A stretch of 14,599 nucleotides of DNA, from the NCBI GenBank assembly GCA_937901435.1, contig CALGTJ010000028.1, forward strand, positions 1 through 14,599, read 5' to 3'. Positions 7,437 through 14,123 of the stretch are shown here, one piece after another. The stretch comes from an uncultured Rhodobacter sp. GTDB lineage: Bacteria > Pseudomonadota > Alphaproteobacteria > Rhodobacterales > Rhodobacteraceae. Both the position numbers and the translations under genes were made by a program. Below the pieces are notes generated by a model. That model had not been told where the DNA came from. It saw only the letters and a list, made by a program, of their open reading frames with translations, and searched no databases. Positions within the stretch are counted from its first letter, which is position 1; each line of letters begins with the position of its first letter.

Positions 7437-8223
7437 GAAACACCAGATCCGCCACCGCCAAAGCCTGCGCGCTGTCTGTCATAAGATAGGCGCGCAGGCG
7501 TATACCCGCGTCACTTTTCCCGCGATCCTGAAGCGCGATCTGATAGGGCGCGCCAACACAGAGCGGGGCCATGAACCGCGCCTTGAGGCTGATCAGTTGT
7601 GCATTCGGCAAGGCACTATGACAGGCAGGTTGGATCGTACTGACCAGCAGCATCCCCGGAACAATCGGCGCGGCAAGGCCCAGCGCCTCGGCCATCGGCG
7701 CATCCGAATGGATCGGATTGCTGTCACCCGACAGCGCCAGATAGAGATCCACCTGAGCCTGTGTCACGGACAGCCCCGGACGCAGCCCGAGCGTCGCAAG
7801 GCTTTCGGGGGCGCGAAACTGCGTGGGTTTCAACCCCAACAGGTCGCGTCGCAGAACAACCCGCAGGGCCGTATCCAGACGCAGCGCGCCAATCCCGTCA
7901 CAGGAAACGCTGATTGCATAATCGCCACCGGTTTTGGTCCCGTTTTGTGTCAGGCCGATCTCTAACGCGCGATTGCATGGCAGGGGGGCGTCATAGCGGA
8001 TCGCTTGATAATCATGCAGCAATACCTCGTCGTCGCCCGGTTGCAGCACGCCAATCCGGGCCTGCGCCGCTGGGCTAGAGAACAGCAACGCCGGCGCAAG
8101 ATAGGGCAGGGCAGGGCCAAGTGTATCGCCTGCGATGTCCGCGATCAAAAGCCCGAACTCATAGGTTTTGCGCGCATCAAGCCCCTCGGGCAGGTGCAAA
8201 TCACTGTGCAGCACGTCCGGCAT
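7426..8223 (-). CDS. MaoC-like hotdog-fold dehydratase/hydratase
   Basis: Members of this family add or remove water at 2-enoyl/3-hydroxyacyl thioesters. The start at 8223 is chosen because AAGGGG lies about 6 bases upstream and it clears the preceding synthase gene, which stops at 8265; a longer frame from 8334 would overlap that gene. In the 265 residues, the C-terminal half carries the hydratase-2 motif YLALSGDSNPIHSD (161-174) with catalytic Asp167 and His172, then LAAPIVPGMLLVS (183-195). The N-terminal half (about 1-145) looks like a degenerate second hotdog without the motif, as in double-hotdog MaoC proteins. It is the last gene of an ACP, ketoacyl synthase and dehydratase set on this strand, so its substrate is probably ACP-bound, although a CoA substrate cannot be excluded. 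Confidence 0.82.
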   Translation of the reverse strand: MPDVLHSDLHLPEGLDARKTYEFGLLIADIAGDTLGPALPYLAPALLFSSPAAQARIGVLQPGDDEVLLHDYQAIRYDAPLPCNRALEIGLTQNGTKTGGDYAISVSCDGIGALRLDTALRVVLRRDLLGLKPTQFRAPESLATLGLRPGLSVTQAQVDLYLALSGDSNPIHSDAPMAEALGLAAPIVPGMLLVSTIQPACHSALPNAQLISLKARFMAPLCVGAPYQIALQDRGKSDAGIRLRAYLMTDSAQALAVADLVFQAT

Positions 8224-8264
8224 ATTGGCCCCTTTATCCTGCGCCGTCGAGGTTTCCCGGGCCG

Positions 8265-9482
8265 TTATTGCGGTGCCAGACCAAGGATCAGCGAGGCGTT
8301 GATCCCACCAAACGCAAAGGAATTGCTCAGGCAATAGCGCGTGTCGATGGCGCGGGCCTGCCCGAGGACAGGAGTCAGCGGCACCTTGGAATCGGCCTCG
8401 GTAAAGTTGAGATTGGGTGGGGCCATCTGCTCGCGCAGCGCGCCCAGCGTGACAATCATCTCCAACGCTCCTGCCGCGCCCAGCGCATGCCCGTGCACAG
8501 GTTTGGTCGAAGACACCGCAATATCGTCAAGCGCATCACCAAAGACGGCCCGCATCGCCCCTGTCTCGCAGCTGTCATTGGCCACGGTCGCCGTCCCATG
8601 GGCGTTGATATAGCCGATATCGACGGGCTGAATCCCGGCATCCGCAATCGCCTTGCCCATCGACGCGGCGGCCCCGGCCGGGTCAGGGCGCAACAGATCG
8701 CCCGCGTCACTTGAGGTGCCATAGCCCACGATCTCTGCCAGAACCTCGGCCCCGCGTGCCTGCGCGCTGTCCAGCGTTTCAATCACCAGAATGCCCGCGC
8801 CTTCGCCCAGAACCATGCCGTTGCGATCCCTTGAAAAGGGACGGCATTTGGTCGGGCTGAGCACCCGCAGGCTTTCCCACGCCTTGAACACACCTGGCAC
8901 CACGCAGCCCTCTGTGCCGCCGGTGATACAGCGTTGCATAATCCCGGCCTGTACCATCTGATAGGCCAGACCGATCGATTGACTGGCTGCGGAACAGGCG
9001 GTCGAGTTGCAATAAACCGGGCCCGTTGCGCCCCATATAATCGAAATCCACGACGCGGCGGCGTTGTTCATGATGCGCGGAATGCAAAACGGATCCATTC
9101 GCTCGTTTTCCTGACGCGAAAAGATCCAGTAATTGCGGTCCAGTGTATCCGCCCCGCCAAAGCCTGTCCCCACGATCACGCCGGTCTCTTCGCCGATGTC
9201 ACCGGGGGCAAGGCCAGCCTGCGTCATGGCCTCTTGCGTGGCAATCAGGGCAAACTTGCTGACCCGGTCCTGCAAACGCGGGCGGTCGTGCACCTCGTTC
9301 TCGGACAGCAACGCGTCACTGATCGCGGCGGCTTGTGTCACCTTCTGATCGACAATCCGCTCGAAACGCACCTCTCGCACACCAGAGTTTCCGTCACGTG
9401 CCGCCTGCCAAAGGGTTTGCGCCCCTTTGCCACACGCCGAAAAGGCACCCGCCCCGGTGATAACGACCCGGTGTCTGCTCAT
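8265..9482 (-). CDS. Beta-ketoacyl-ACP synthase (KAS II / FabF-like)
   Basis: This enzyme condenses an acyl primer with a malonyl-type extender on ACP. The 405-residue protein has the full thiolase-fold active site: Cys163 in NSTACSAAS (159-167), His295 in NAHGTATVAND (293-303), and Lys327 with His332 in STKPVHGHALGAAG (325-338). These match E. coli FabF Cys163, His303, Lys335 and His340. The glycine-rich end NSFAFGGINAS (387-397) is present. All catalytic residues are kept, so it is an active condensing enzyme rather than a chain-length-factor type. Its ATG overlaps the stop of the upstream ACP gene by 4 bp (ATGA), implying tight translational coupling. The pairing with a divergent ACP and a MaoC-type dehydratase, instead of a fab operon, suggests a specialised pathway rather than primary fatty-acid synthesis. 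Confidence 0.93.
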   Translation of the reverse strand: MSRHRVVITGAGAFSACGKGAQTLWQAARDGNSGVREVRFERIVDQKVTQAAAISDALLSENEVHDRPRLQDRVSKFALIATQEAMTQAGLAPGDIGEETGVIVGTGFGGADTLDRNYWIFSRQENERMDPFCIPRIMNNAAASWISIIWGATGPVYCNSTACSAASQSIGLAYQMVQAGIMQRCITGGTEGCVVPGVFKAWESLRVLSPTKCRPFSRDRNGMVLGEGAGILVIETLDSAQARGAEVLAEIVGYGTSSDAGDLLRPDPAGAAASMGKAIADAGIQPVDIGYINAHGTATVANDSCETGAMRAVFGDALDDIAVSSTKPVHGHALGAAGALEMIVTLGALREQMAPPNLNFTEADSKVPLTPVLGQARAIDTRYCLSNSFAFGGINASLILGLAPQ

Positions 9483-9766
9483 TCCGCTTTGTCTTCGCTG
9501 CTATCGTCGTCGGTGATTTTCTTGGTCGCCAGCGTCAGCAGATCCTGCACCGTCTTCAGGTCCGCCAGTTCATTATCGACAGAGATATAAATGCCAAAAT
9601 TTTCTTCGATTGCCATCAGGATCATTACGAAATCCGCAGAGGCTATATCGAGGTTTTCCAATTGGGCCTCGGGGGTCAGAATGGCCCGATCGACCATTGC
9701 CTCTTCGGCGACAATATCCAAAAGGGCACTTTCAAGGGCCTGATTGCTTTCGCTGTCGTTGCGCAT
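9479..9766 (-). CDS. Acyl carrier protein, noncanonical DSL motif
   Basis: This is a 95-residue acidic protein with the length and helical pattern of an ACP. The start at 9766 has GAGGA 6 bases upstream on the minus strand, better than an ATG at 9784. The carrier region reads LENLDIASADFVMILMAIEE (36-55). Ser43 is the likely phosphopantetheine site by alignment with LGADSLDTVELVMALEE of standard ACPs. The usual Asp-Ser-Leu is Ala-Ser-Ala here, so the Asp just before the serine is missing. The tail is rich in Asp, Glu and Lys. It is translationally coupled to the ketoacyl synthase, its presumed partner. Family assignment is good; whether the serine is modified by a standard phosphopantetheinyl transferase is open. 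Confidence 0.85.
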   Translation of the reverse strand: MRNDSESNQALESALLDIVAEEAMVDRAILTPEAQLENLDIASADFVMILMAIEENFGIYISVDNELADLKTVQDLLTLATKKITDDDSSEDKAE

Positions 9767-9829
9767 TCCGCTTCCTCGCGTCATAAGGTCGTCGGTAATA
9801 GAGGCTATTCGCGCAGGAAAGCAACCGCA
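9767..9829. promoter_or_regulatory. Compact divergent promoter region, ACP set versus plsC-like gene
   Basis: Only 63 bp separate the two divergent start codons, so both promoters and any shared operator must overlap here. A small dyad AATAG-AGG-CTATT (9797-9809) lies near the centre. Ribosome sites occupy both edges. I could not assign -35/-10 boxes. Confidence 0.45.
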
Positions 9830-10552
9830 ATGACCCAGTGGTCTTTATCCGGGCCGGTCATCGCCCTGCGCTCGGCGGTGTACGGTCTCAGCTTTGTGGG
9901 GCTGACCGCGCTGTTCAGCCTGTTGTACCCGCTGATCCTGATGCCACGGCAGCCGGTCTGGGCGATTGTAAAGCTCTATGCGCAGATCCAGCTTTGGCTG
10001 CTGCGTGTGATCTGCGGCGTTCAGTATCGCGTCGAGGGGATGGAGCATTTGCCACAGGGTCCCTGCATCCTTGCCAGCCGCCACGAATCCTCTTGGGAGA
10101 CGATGTTCCTGCCCGTCGCCTTTGATCTGCCCGCCGTGATCCTGAAACAGGAAATCCTTGGCTATCCGATCTTTGGTCCGCTGGCGCGCAAGTTCGGCTT
10201 TATCGGGGTGGATCGCAGCGGGTCCTTGGAAAACGCCAAGAAAACATTCGAGGCCGCGCGTGTGGCCACCTCTGAGGGGCGCAATGTCCTGATCTTTCCC
10301 AGCGGCACCCGCGATCCCGAACATCGCTTTCGCGTTCAAGGCGGCGTCAGCGTGATGTATCGCACCCTGAAACTGCCCTGCGTGCCGATTGTTCTGAATT
10401 CCGGCGCGGTCTGGCCCTATAAGGACTGGCGCCGCTATCCCGGTGTGATCACCGTGCGCATCCTGCCCGCGATCCCGCCCGGACTGCGTGGCAATGAATT
10501 CATGCCCCGTCTGACAGAGGCACTGCAAACCCCTATCGCCCCAGAGGTCTGA
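9830..10552 (+). CDS. PlsC-type 1-acylglycerol-3-phosphate acyltransferase
   Basis: Enzymes of this family move an acyl chain from acyl-ACP or acyl-CoA to lysophosphatidic acid or a related acceptor at the inner membrane. The start at 9830 follows AGGAAAG about 10 bases upstream. The 240 residues begin with a hydrophobic anchor (about 8-38). Motif I is SRHESSWETMF (83-93), an H-x4-E variant (His85, Glu90) of the usual H-x4-D, seen in a known proteobacterial subgroup. The substrate-binding motif is FPSGTRD (156-162), with Ser in place of the common Glu, and CVPIVLNSG (184-192) follows. It is divergent from the ACP, synthase and dehydratase genes and upstream of the acyl-CoA dehydrogenase by 84 bp. 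It may use the acyl chain made on the neighbouring ACP, or simply be a phospholipid enzyme. Confidence 0.9.
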   Translation: MTQWSLSGPVIALRSAVYGLSFVGLTALFSLLYPLILMPRQPVWAIVKLYAQIQLWLLRVICGVQYRVEGMEHLPQGPCILASRHESSWETMFLPVAFDLPAVILKQEILGYPIFGPLARKFGFIGVDRSGSLENAKKTFEAARVATSEGRNVLIFPSGTRDPEHRFRVQGGVSVMYRTLKLPCVPIVLNSGAVWPYKDWRRYPGVITVRILPAIPPGLRGNEFMPRLTEALQTPIAPEV

Positions 10553-10636
10553 TGCCGCCGCTCTGGGGCCGCAATCGGGCGTATTGACCGCGCGCCCTTC
10601 AGGCATAACAGTCGCAGCGCAACAGGAGACCCGCCC

Positions 10637-11797
10637 ATGGATTTCGCCCTTTCCCAAGAACAAGAGATGATCGTCTCGACCGTGCGCCGCTTTGTCGAGG
10701 CAGAGATTTATCCCCACGAGGATCTGGTCGAGCGCACCGGCGAAGTGCCAGCCGAGATCGCCCAAGAGATCAAGCGCAAGACACAGGAAATGGGCTTTTA
10801 CGCCTGCAATTTCCCCGAAAGCGTGGGGGGTGCGGGCCTTGGTCATCTGGATTTCGCGCTGGTCGAGCGCGAGTTGGGGCGCGGATCCATGGCGCTCAAC
10901 CACTTCTTTGGCCGTCCGCAGAATATCCTCATGGCCTGCGCGGGTGAACAGATCGACCGCTACCTGCTGCCCGCCGTGCGCGGCGAGCGGATGGATGCGC
11001 TGGCCATGACCGAACCCGAGGCCGGATCGGACGTGCGCGGTATGCGCTGCACGGCTGTGCGCGAGGGCGGCGATTGGGTGGTCAATGGCACCAAACACTT
11101 TATCTCAGGTGCTGATCACGCCGATTTTGTCATCGTCTTTATTGCCACAGGCGTTGACGACACGCCCAAAGGCCCCAAAAAACGCATCACCGCCTTTCTG
11201 GTCGATCGCGTCACGCCGGGGTTCGAGATACGCGACGGCTATAAATCGGTCAGCCATCGTGGCTACAAGAACTGCATCCTTGAATTTACCGACTGCCGCC
11301 TGCCCGACGCGCAAGTGCTGGGCGCGGTCGATGGCGGCTTTGCGGTGATGAACGAATGGCTCTATGCCACGCGCATCACCGTCGCCACCATGTCTGTCGG
11401 ACGCGCGCGCCGCTGTTTTGATTATGCGCTTAACTATGCGGCGGATCGTAAACAATTCGGCCAGCAAATCGGCAAGTTTCAGGGCGTGTCGTTCCAGATC
11501 GCCAATATGATCACCGAAATTGACGCCGCCGACTGGCTGACACTTTCGGCCGCATGGCGACTGGATCAGGGCCTGCCTGCCAACCGCGAAATCGCCTCTG
11601 CCAAGCTTTACGCCTCGGAAATGCTGGCGCGGGTGACAGATACCACCCTGCAGATCTTTGGCGGGATGGGCCTGATGGATGATTTTCCCATCGAACGCTT
11701 CTGGCGCGATGCACGGGTGGAACGGATCTGGGACGGCACCAGCGAGATCCAGCGCCACATCATCAGCCGCGACCTGCTGCGGCCACTGGGGGCGTGA
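10637..11797 (+). CDS. Acyl-CoA dehydrogenase with Asp at the catalytic-base position
   Basis: This is a flavoenzyme of the family that introduces a 2,3-double bond into acyl-CoA (or acyl-ACP) and passes electrons to ETF. The ribosome site AGGAG lies 8 bases before the ATG. The 386 residues follow the standard layout: N-terminal helices, the beta domain with MTEPEAGSDVRG (FAD/substrate contacts), and the C-terminal helical domain with DRKQFGQQIGKFQ and LQIFGGMGLMDD. The C-terminal motif reads RIWDGTSEIQR. In most members the residue before Gly-Thr-Ser is the catalytic Glu (YEGTSEIQ), and here it is Asp366. The alternative Glu position used by isovaleryl-CoA and long-chain enzymes is Thr (ATRITVA), so no Glu substitutes. 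It lies downstream of the acyltransferase gene and ahead of a structured terminator region, then an acyl-CoA synthetase gene. The substrate is unknown. Confidence 0.92.
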   Translation: MDFALSQEQEMIVSTVRRFVEAEIYPHEDLVERTGEVPAEIAQEIKRKTQEMGFYACNFPESVGGAGLGHLDFALVERELGRGSMALNHFFGRPQNILMACAGEQIDRYLLPAVRGERMDALAMTEPEAGSDVRGMRCTAVREGGDWVVNGTKHFISGADHADFVIVFIATGVDDTPKGPKKRITAFLVDRVTPGFEIRDGYKSVSHRGYKNCILEFTDCRLPDAQVLGAVDGGFAVMNEWLYATRITVATMSVGRARRCFDYALNYAADRKQFGQQIGKFQGVSFQIANMITEIDAADWLTLSAAWRLDQGLPANREIASAKLYASEMLARVTDTTLQIFGGMGLMDDFPIERFWRDARVERIWDGTSEIQRHIISRDLLRPLGA

Positions 11798-11831
11798 CAT
11801 GATTTCGCCGCATGTGCCATGCGTCGACCGA

Positions 11832-11873
11832 CTGGAGGGGCGCGGCCCCTCCAGACCTCCCCGAGGTATTTTT
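11832..11873 (+). terminator. Double-hairpin terminator after the acyl-CoA dehydrogenase
   Basis: CTGGAGGGGC (11832-11841) and GCCCCTCCAG (11845-11854) form a perfect 10-bp stem with a 3-base loop. It is followed at once by a second hairpin, ACCTC-CCC-GAGGT (11855-11867), then ATTTTT (11868-11873). It starts 35 bp past the dehydrogenase stop. Stem plus T run is the signature of an intrinsic terminator, so the dehydrogenase is probably not co-transcribed with the synthetase gene. Confidence 0.8.
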
Positions 11874-11885
11874 AGCCAGATGAAG
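11855..11885 (+). repeat. Terminator-like dispersed element, copy 1 (forward)
   Basis: The element is a small hairpin followed by GAGGTATTTTTAGCCAGATG and AAG. Copy 2 (12010-12039, minus strand) matches it at about 20 of 22 positions after the stem. I recall the same string as common at gene ends in Rhodobacterales genomes, but this is from memory. Confidence 0.65.
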
Positions 11886-11905
11886 TGGCAGGCCTGCGGG
11901 GTCCA

Positions 11906-11930
11906 CCCCCCTTTGGTAAAAAAAGGGGGG
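11906..11930. repeat. 9-bp perfect hairpin CCCCCCTTT / AAAGGGGGG
   Basis: The arms at 11906-11914 and 11922-11930 enclose the 7-base loop GGTAAAA. Just outside, CCAGATGAAG (11876-11885) pairs 9 of 10 with CTTCACCTGG (11931-11940), so the segment can fold further onto the first terminator-like element. No T run follows. A role in RNA stability or as part of a small mobile repeat unit is possible. Confidence 0.65.
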
Positions 11931-12009
11931 CTTCACCTGGCGCGGTCATCGGCTCCTCAGCCTGTACCGCGTCTTCAGTCATCACGATTCTGGTTAAATC
12001 TTTGTAAAT

Positions 12010-12039
12010 TCATCTGGCCAAAAACACCTCCGCCGGAGG
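12010..12039 (-). repeat. Terminator-like dispersed element, copy 2 (inverted)
   Basis: Read on the minus strand it is CCTCC-GGC-GGAGG, then TGTTTTTGGCCAGATGAA, an inverted near-copy of the element at 11855-11885. It lies 34 bp before the synthetase ATG and would stop transcription moving leftward out of the synthetase locus. The pair bounds about 125 bp of spacer. Confidence 0.65.
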
Positions 12040-12073
12040 CATCCGCACTCTCGCACGGCACAGGCCACTGATC

Positions 12074-14104
12074 ATGACGCGTAACCTGTCCAGACTTTTG
12101 CGTCCACGCTCTATCGCTGTGATCGGAGGCGGGGCGATCAGCCGCTATCTAATAGAAAACTGCGCCAAAATCGGTTTTTCCGGGCAGATCTGGCAGGTGC
12201 ATCCCACACGCGGCGCTTTCACAACTGTCAAAGATCTGCCAGAACCACCTGATGTGGCCTTTATTGGTGTCAACCGCGCCGCGACAACCGGCATCGTCGC
12301 AGAGCTTGCCGCGATGGGGGCGGGGGGTGCGGTGGCCTATGCCTCTGGCTATGCCGAGGCGGCGGCGGAACTGGCCGACGGCGGTGATCTTCAGGCAGAT
12401 CTGGTCAAGGTTGCGGGCGATATGGTTCTGATCGGGCCCAATTGCTACGGGTTTCTGAACTACCTCGACGGGGCCGCGCTTTGGCCTGATCAGCAGGGGG
12501 GACAGCGCTGCGAGACGGGCGTGGCGATCATCACGCAAAGCTCGAACATTGCGATCAACCTGACCATGCAGCGCCGCGGTCTGCCGCTGGCCTATCTGGT
12601 GACGGCGGGCAATCAGGCGCAGACCGGCTTTGGCGAGATCGGGCAAGTCCTGCTGGAGGATCCGCGCGTGACGGCCTTGGGCCTGCATATCGAAGGCATC
12701 GGTGATCTGCGCGCGTTTGAGGCTTTGGCCGCAAGGGCCCAAGCTCTTGGCAAGCCCATCGTGGCCCTCAAGGCGGGCGCGTCAGAGCAGGCGCAAACTG
12801 CCGCACTCTCGCATACCGCCTCGCTGGCGGGCAGTGCGGCGGGGGCGGAGGCCGTGTTGCGCCGTCTGGGGATCGCGCAGGTGGGCTCGCTTAGCGTGCT
12901 GTTGGAAACGCTCAAGCTGCTGCATGTGGTGGGTCCGCTGGCCAGCAACCGGATCGGGTCGATGTCCTGCTCTGGCGGCGAGGCCAGCCTTATGGCCGAT
13001 GCCGCCGTTGGGCACGCGATCACCTATCCGCCGCTGGACGGGGTGCAGTCAGAGGCTTTGCGCGCGGCGCTTGGCCCAAGGGTCGCCTTGGCCAACCCTC
13101 TGGATTACCACACTTATATCTGGGCTGACGTTGCCCGGATGACGGCCGCCTACAGCGCGATGATGGCTGGAGATCTGGCCCTCGGCGTGGTGGTGGCGGA
13201 TTTTCCGCGCAAGGATCGCTGCTCTGACATGGATTGGGGTCCGGTGATAGAGGCCGTCACAGCCACCGCCAATTCCAGTGGCAAGCCGATGGCGATCCTG
13301 TCCAGCATTGCCGAAAACCTGCCAGAGGCGACGGCAAGGCGCTTGATTGACCATGGCCTTATCCCCCTCAACGGCGTAGACGCCGCGATCCCCGCCATCG
13401 AGGCGGCGGCGTTTTTGGGGCAAGCCCGCACAGCGCACGCGCCACTGGTCTTGCCCGGCGCACCGGACGCGGTTGAGATGATCGAAGAGGGCGCGGCCAA
13501 GGCTATTCTCCACAGGGCTGGGATCATGGTGCCGAACGCGGTCATGGTGACGGATGTCAGAGATCTTGCTGATGCTGTGGCAGAGGTCGGCTTTCCCCTT
13601 GTTCTCAAGGGTATGGGGCTGGCGCATAAGACAGAGGCGGGTGCGGTGGCTTTGGGTCTGTCCACCTTGAGCGACGTCAAACAGGCGGCACAGCGGATGC
13701 CTGCAACCCGGTTTCTGGTCGAAGAGATGATCACGGGCGCGGTGGCGGAATTGCTGATCGGTGTGGTGCGCGACCCGGCCAATGGAATGCTGCTGACGCT
13801 GGCGGCGGGCGGAACGCTGACCGAGCTTTTGCAGGATCGTGTCAGCCTGCTTTTGCCTGTCACACCCGAGGATATTCGCACCGCTTTGATGTCATTGCGA
13901 ATGGCCCCGGTGTTTTCGGGGTATCGCGGTGCGCGGGCGGTCCCTATGGACGCGATTGTCGAGGCTGTTCTGGCGATCCAGACCTATGTGATGGACCATC
14001 CGGGCCAAATCGAAGAGATTGAAATCAACCCACTGATCTGTACCCCCACCCGCGCCGTGGTGGCCGATGTGCTGCTGCGGATCGGCACGGCTCAGCCGCA
14101 ATGA
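12074..14104 (+). CDS. ADP-forming acyl-CoA synthetase (fused alpha-beta, acetate--CoA ligase family)
   Basis: Family members interconvert acyl-CoA, ADP and phosphate with the free acid, ATP and CoA by way of a phosphohistidine. The 676 residues contain a CoA-binding Rossmann domain ([13 protein letters not shown], 8-20; IGPNCYGF, 120-127), a succinyl-CoA-ligase-like domain with SHTASLAGS (246-254) carrying the phosphorylated His247, and a C-terminal ATP-grasp domain from about 460. The last shows [21 protein letters not shown] across 505-525 (the beta-part histidine is His518) and EIEINPL (648-654). This alpha-then-beta fusion is common in proteobacteria. The ATG has no clear ribosome site, yet the protein begins as family members do. 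A hairpin-rich 276-bp spacer precedes it. A CaiD-like hydratase gene follows after 19 bp, so it probably activates the acid that feeds that enzyme. The substrate is not evident from sequence. Confidence 0.9.
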   Translation: MTRNLSRLLRPRSIAVIGGGAISRYLIENCAKIGFSGQIWQVHPTRGAFTTVKDLPEPPDVAFIGVNRAATTGIVAELAAMGAGGAVAYASGYAEAAAELADGGDLQADLVKVAGDMVLIGPNCYGFLNYLDGAALWPDQQGGQRCETGVAIITQSSNIAINLTMQRRGLPLAYLVTAGNQAQTGFGEIGQVLLEDPRVTALGLHIEGIGDLRAFEALAARAQALGKPIVALKAGASEQAQTAALSHTASLAGSAAGAEAVLRRLGIAQVGSLSVLLETLKLLHVVGPLASNRIGSMSCSGGEASLMADAAVGHAITYPPLDGVQSEALRAALGPRVALANPLDYHTYIWADVARMTAAYSAMMAGDLALGVVVADFPRKDRCSDMDWGPVIEAVTATANSSGKPMAILSSIAENLPEATARRLIDHGLIPLNGVDAAIPAIEAAAFLGQARTAHAPLVLPGAPDAVEMIEEGAAKAILHRAGIMVPNAVMVTDVRDLADAVAEVGFPLVLKGMGLAHKTEAGAVALGLSTLSDVKQAAQRMPATRFLVEEMITGAVAELLIGVVRDPANGMLLTLAAGGTLTELLQDRVSLLLPVTPEDIRTALMSLRMAPVFSGYRGARAVPMDAIVEAVLAIQTYVMDHPGQIEEIEINPLICTPTRAVVADVLLRIGTAQPQ

Positions 14105-14123
14105 GACCAAGAGGAGAGACCCG

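Noticed and set aside
8224..8334. Longer MaoC-like protein starting at 8334
   Set aside because: It would overlap the synthase gene by 70 bases and add an unrelated stretch. The ATG at 8223 has a good ribosome site and fits the family start.
7426..10552. Aryl-polyene biosynthetic cluster
   Set aside because: ACP, synthase, dehydratase and PlsC-type genes fit in part. The second carrier, chain-length factor, ketoreductase, ligase, thioesterase and exporter typical of those clusters are absent here.
10584..10610. Promoter-like TTGACC with CATAAC ahead of the acyl-CoA dehydrogenase
   Set aside because: The spacing is about 14 bases, too short for a normal sigma-70 promoter, and the match is weak.
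9845..11098. Minus-strand reading frame of 417 codons opposite the acyltransferase and dehydrogenase genes
   Set aside because: It spans two well-supported plus-strand genes and their spacer, and its composition is that of a reverse-complement shadow.
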